The position numbers and the translations under genes were made by a program. A stretch of DNA of 64,000 bases, from IMG/VR virus record IMGVR_UViG_3300010371_000029, positions 62,001 to 126,000 of that record; one strand, written 5' to 3'. The notes beneath the pieces were generated by a model. That model was given only the letters and a program-made list of their open reading frames with translations. It did not search any database and was not told the DNA's origin. Shown here piece after piece: positions 63,954-64,000 of this stretch. Numbering within the stretch: position 1 is the first letter of the stretch; each line of letters begins with the position of its first letter. This DNA is from a virus.

Positions 63954-64000
63954 CTATTGAATTCGTTTAATCATATTGCTATTTAGATATATTTGAAATA
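63954..64000 (-). CDS. C-terminal end of a gene cut by the window
   Basis: A frame entering from the right edge ends ...FQIYLNSNMIKRIQ at TAG 63954. Too short to identify. It is followed by a terminator-like hairpin, which supports a real gene end. Confidence 0.3.
   Translation of the reverse strand, partial: FQIYLNSNMIKRIQ

Noticed and set aside
1-64000. CRISPR array, rRNA or insertion sequence
   Set aside because: No regular direct repeats with spacers, no rRNA-like sequence and no transposase were seen.

Overview
This window looks like part of the genome of a large tailed double-stranded DNA phage, or a prophage-like relative. It is AT-rich and very densely packed. About 120 protein genes can be supported, and all but one lie on the minus strand. 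Most neighbours overlap by 4-20 bases (ATGA, TTGA, GTGA, CTGA junctions). No rRNA, ribosomal protein or ordinary bacterial metabolic operon is present. A replisome, a phage-type sigma factor, many homing elements and dozens of tiny ORFs are present. No terminase, portal, capsid or tail gene can be recognised, so the structural module probably lies outside. The host cannot be named. Several lipoprotein and secretion signals suggest a bacterium with a lipoprotein pathway. No stretch longer than 300 bases is without a gene.

Layout, in genomic coordinates: 1-5.8 kb holds three GT-B glycosyltransferases, one with an intein. 5.7-12.8 kb holds a sigma factor, SSB, a DNA polymerase III alpha subunit split into two genes, a DnaQ-type exonuclease and an HNH homing endonuclease. 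12.8-16.8 kb holds a macrodomain protein, a CAP-domain secreted protein, a Dam-type methyltransferase and a GT-A glycosyltransferase. 16.8-28.8 kb holds a P-loop kinase, two adenine methyltransferases (one with an intein), Nudix, PD-(D/E)XK nuclease, an HNH gene, dNMP kinase, primase, DnaB helicase, a DUF559/Vsr-like nuclease and RecA. 28.7-34.6 kb holds small unknown proteins, a FmdB-like zinc ribbon, an exostosin-like transferase and MazG. 34.6-38.2 kb holds a class II ribonucleotide reductase with an intein. 38-49.6 kb holds SNase-like and SAM methyltransferase genes, small secreted proteins, a degenerate tRNA, an HD protein, two sulfotransferases, two glycosyltransferases, the only plus-strand gene (a LAGLIDADG endonuclease), a phosphoesterase and dCMP deaminase. 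49.6-58.7 kb holds a Gp88-like protein, a permuted NlpC/P60 protein, a CarF/TMEM189-like desaturase homologue, two papain-like proteins (one with an intein), a Cys-rich lipoprotein, glycosyltransferases and a glycosyltransferase pseudogene. 58.7-64 kb holds membrane proteins, a second free LAGLIDADG endonuclease, a gene with its own promoter and terminator, tiny membrane peptides and a DeoC-like protein.

The replication genes (DnaE, DnaQ, SSB, DnaG, DnaB, RecA) and nucleotide genes (NrdJ, dCMP deaminase, dNMP kinase, MazG, Nudix) would make the phage largely independent for DNA synthesis. The adenine methyltransferases probably modify its DNA. The glycosyltransferases, sulfotransferases and small-molecule methyltransferases suggest glycan decoration.

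Three features stand out. First, a family of at least nine small proteins shares a strict N-terminal M-x-x-L-L-(K/R)-(I/L)-T-R tag, is scattered among the replication genes and has no function I can name. Second, the load of selfish elements is heavy: four inteins, each in a conserved spot of its host protein, plus four free-standing homing endonucleases. Third, translation signals are unusual: Shine-Dalgarno sequences are folded into hairpins directly before start codons, and genes appear to start at ATT, ATA or CTG.
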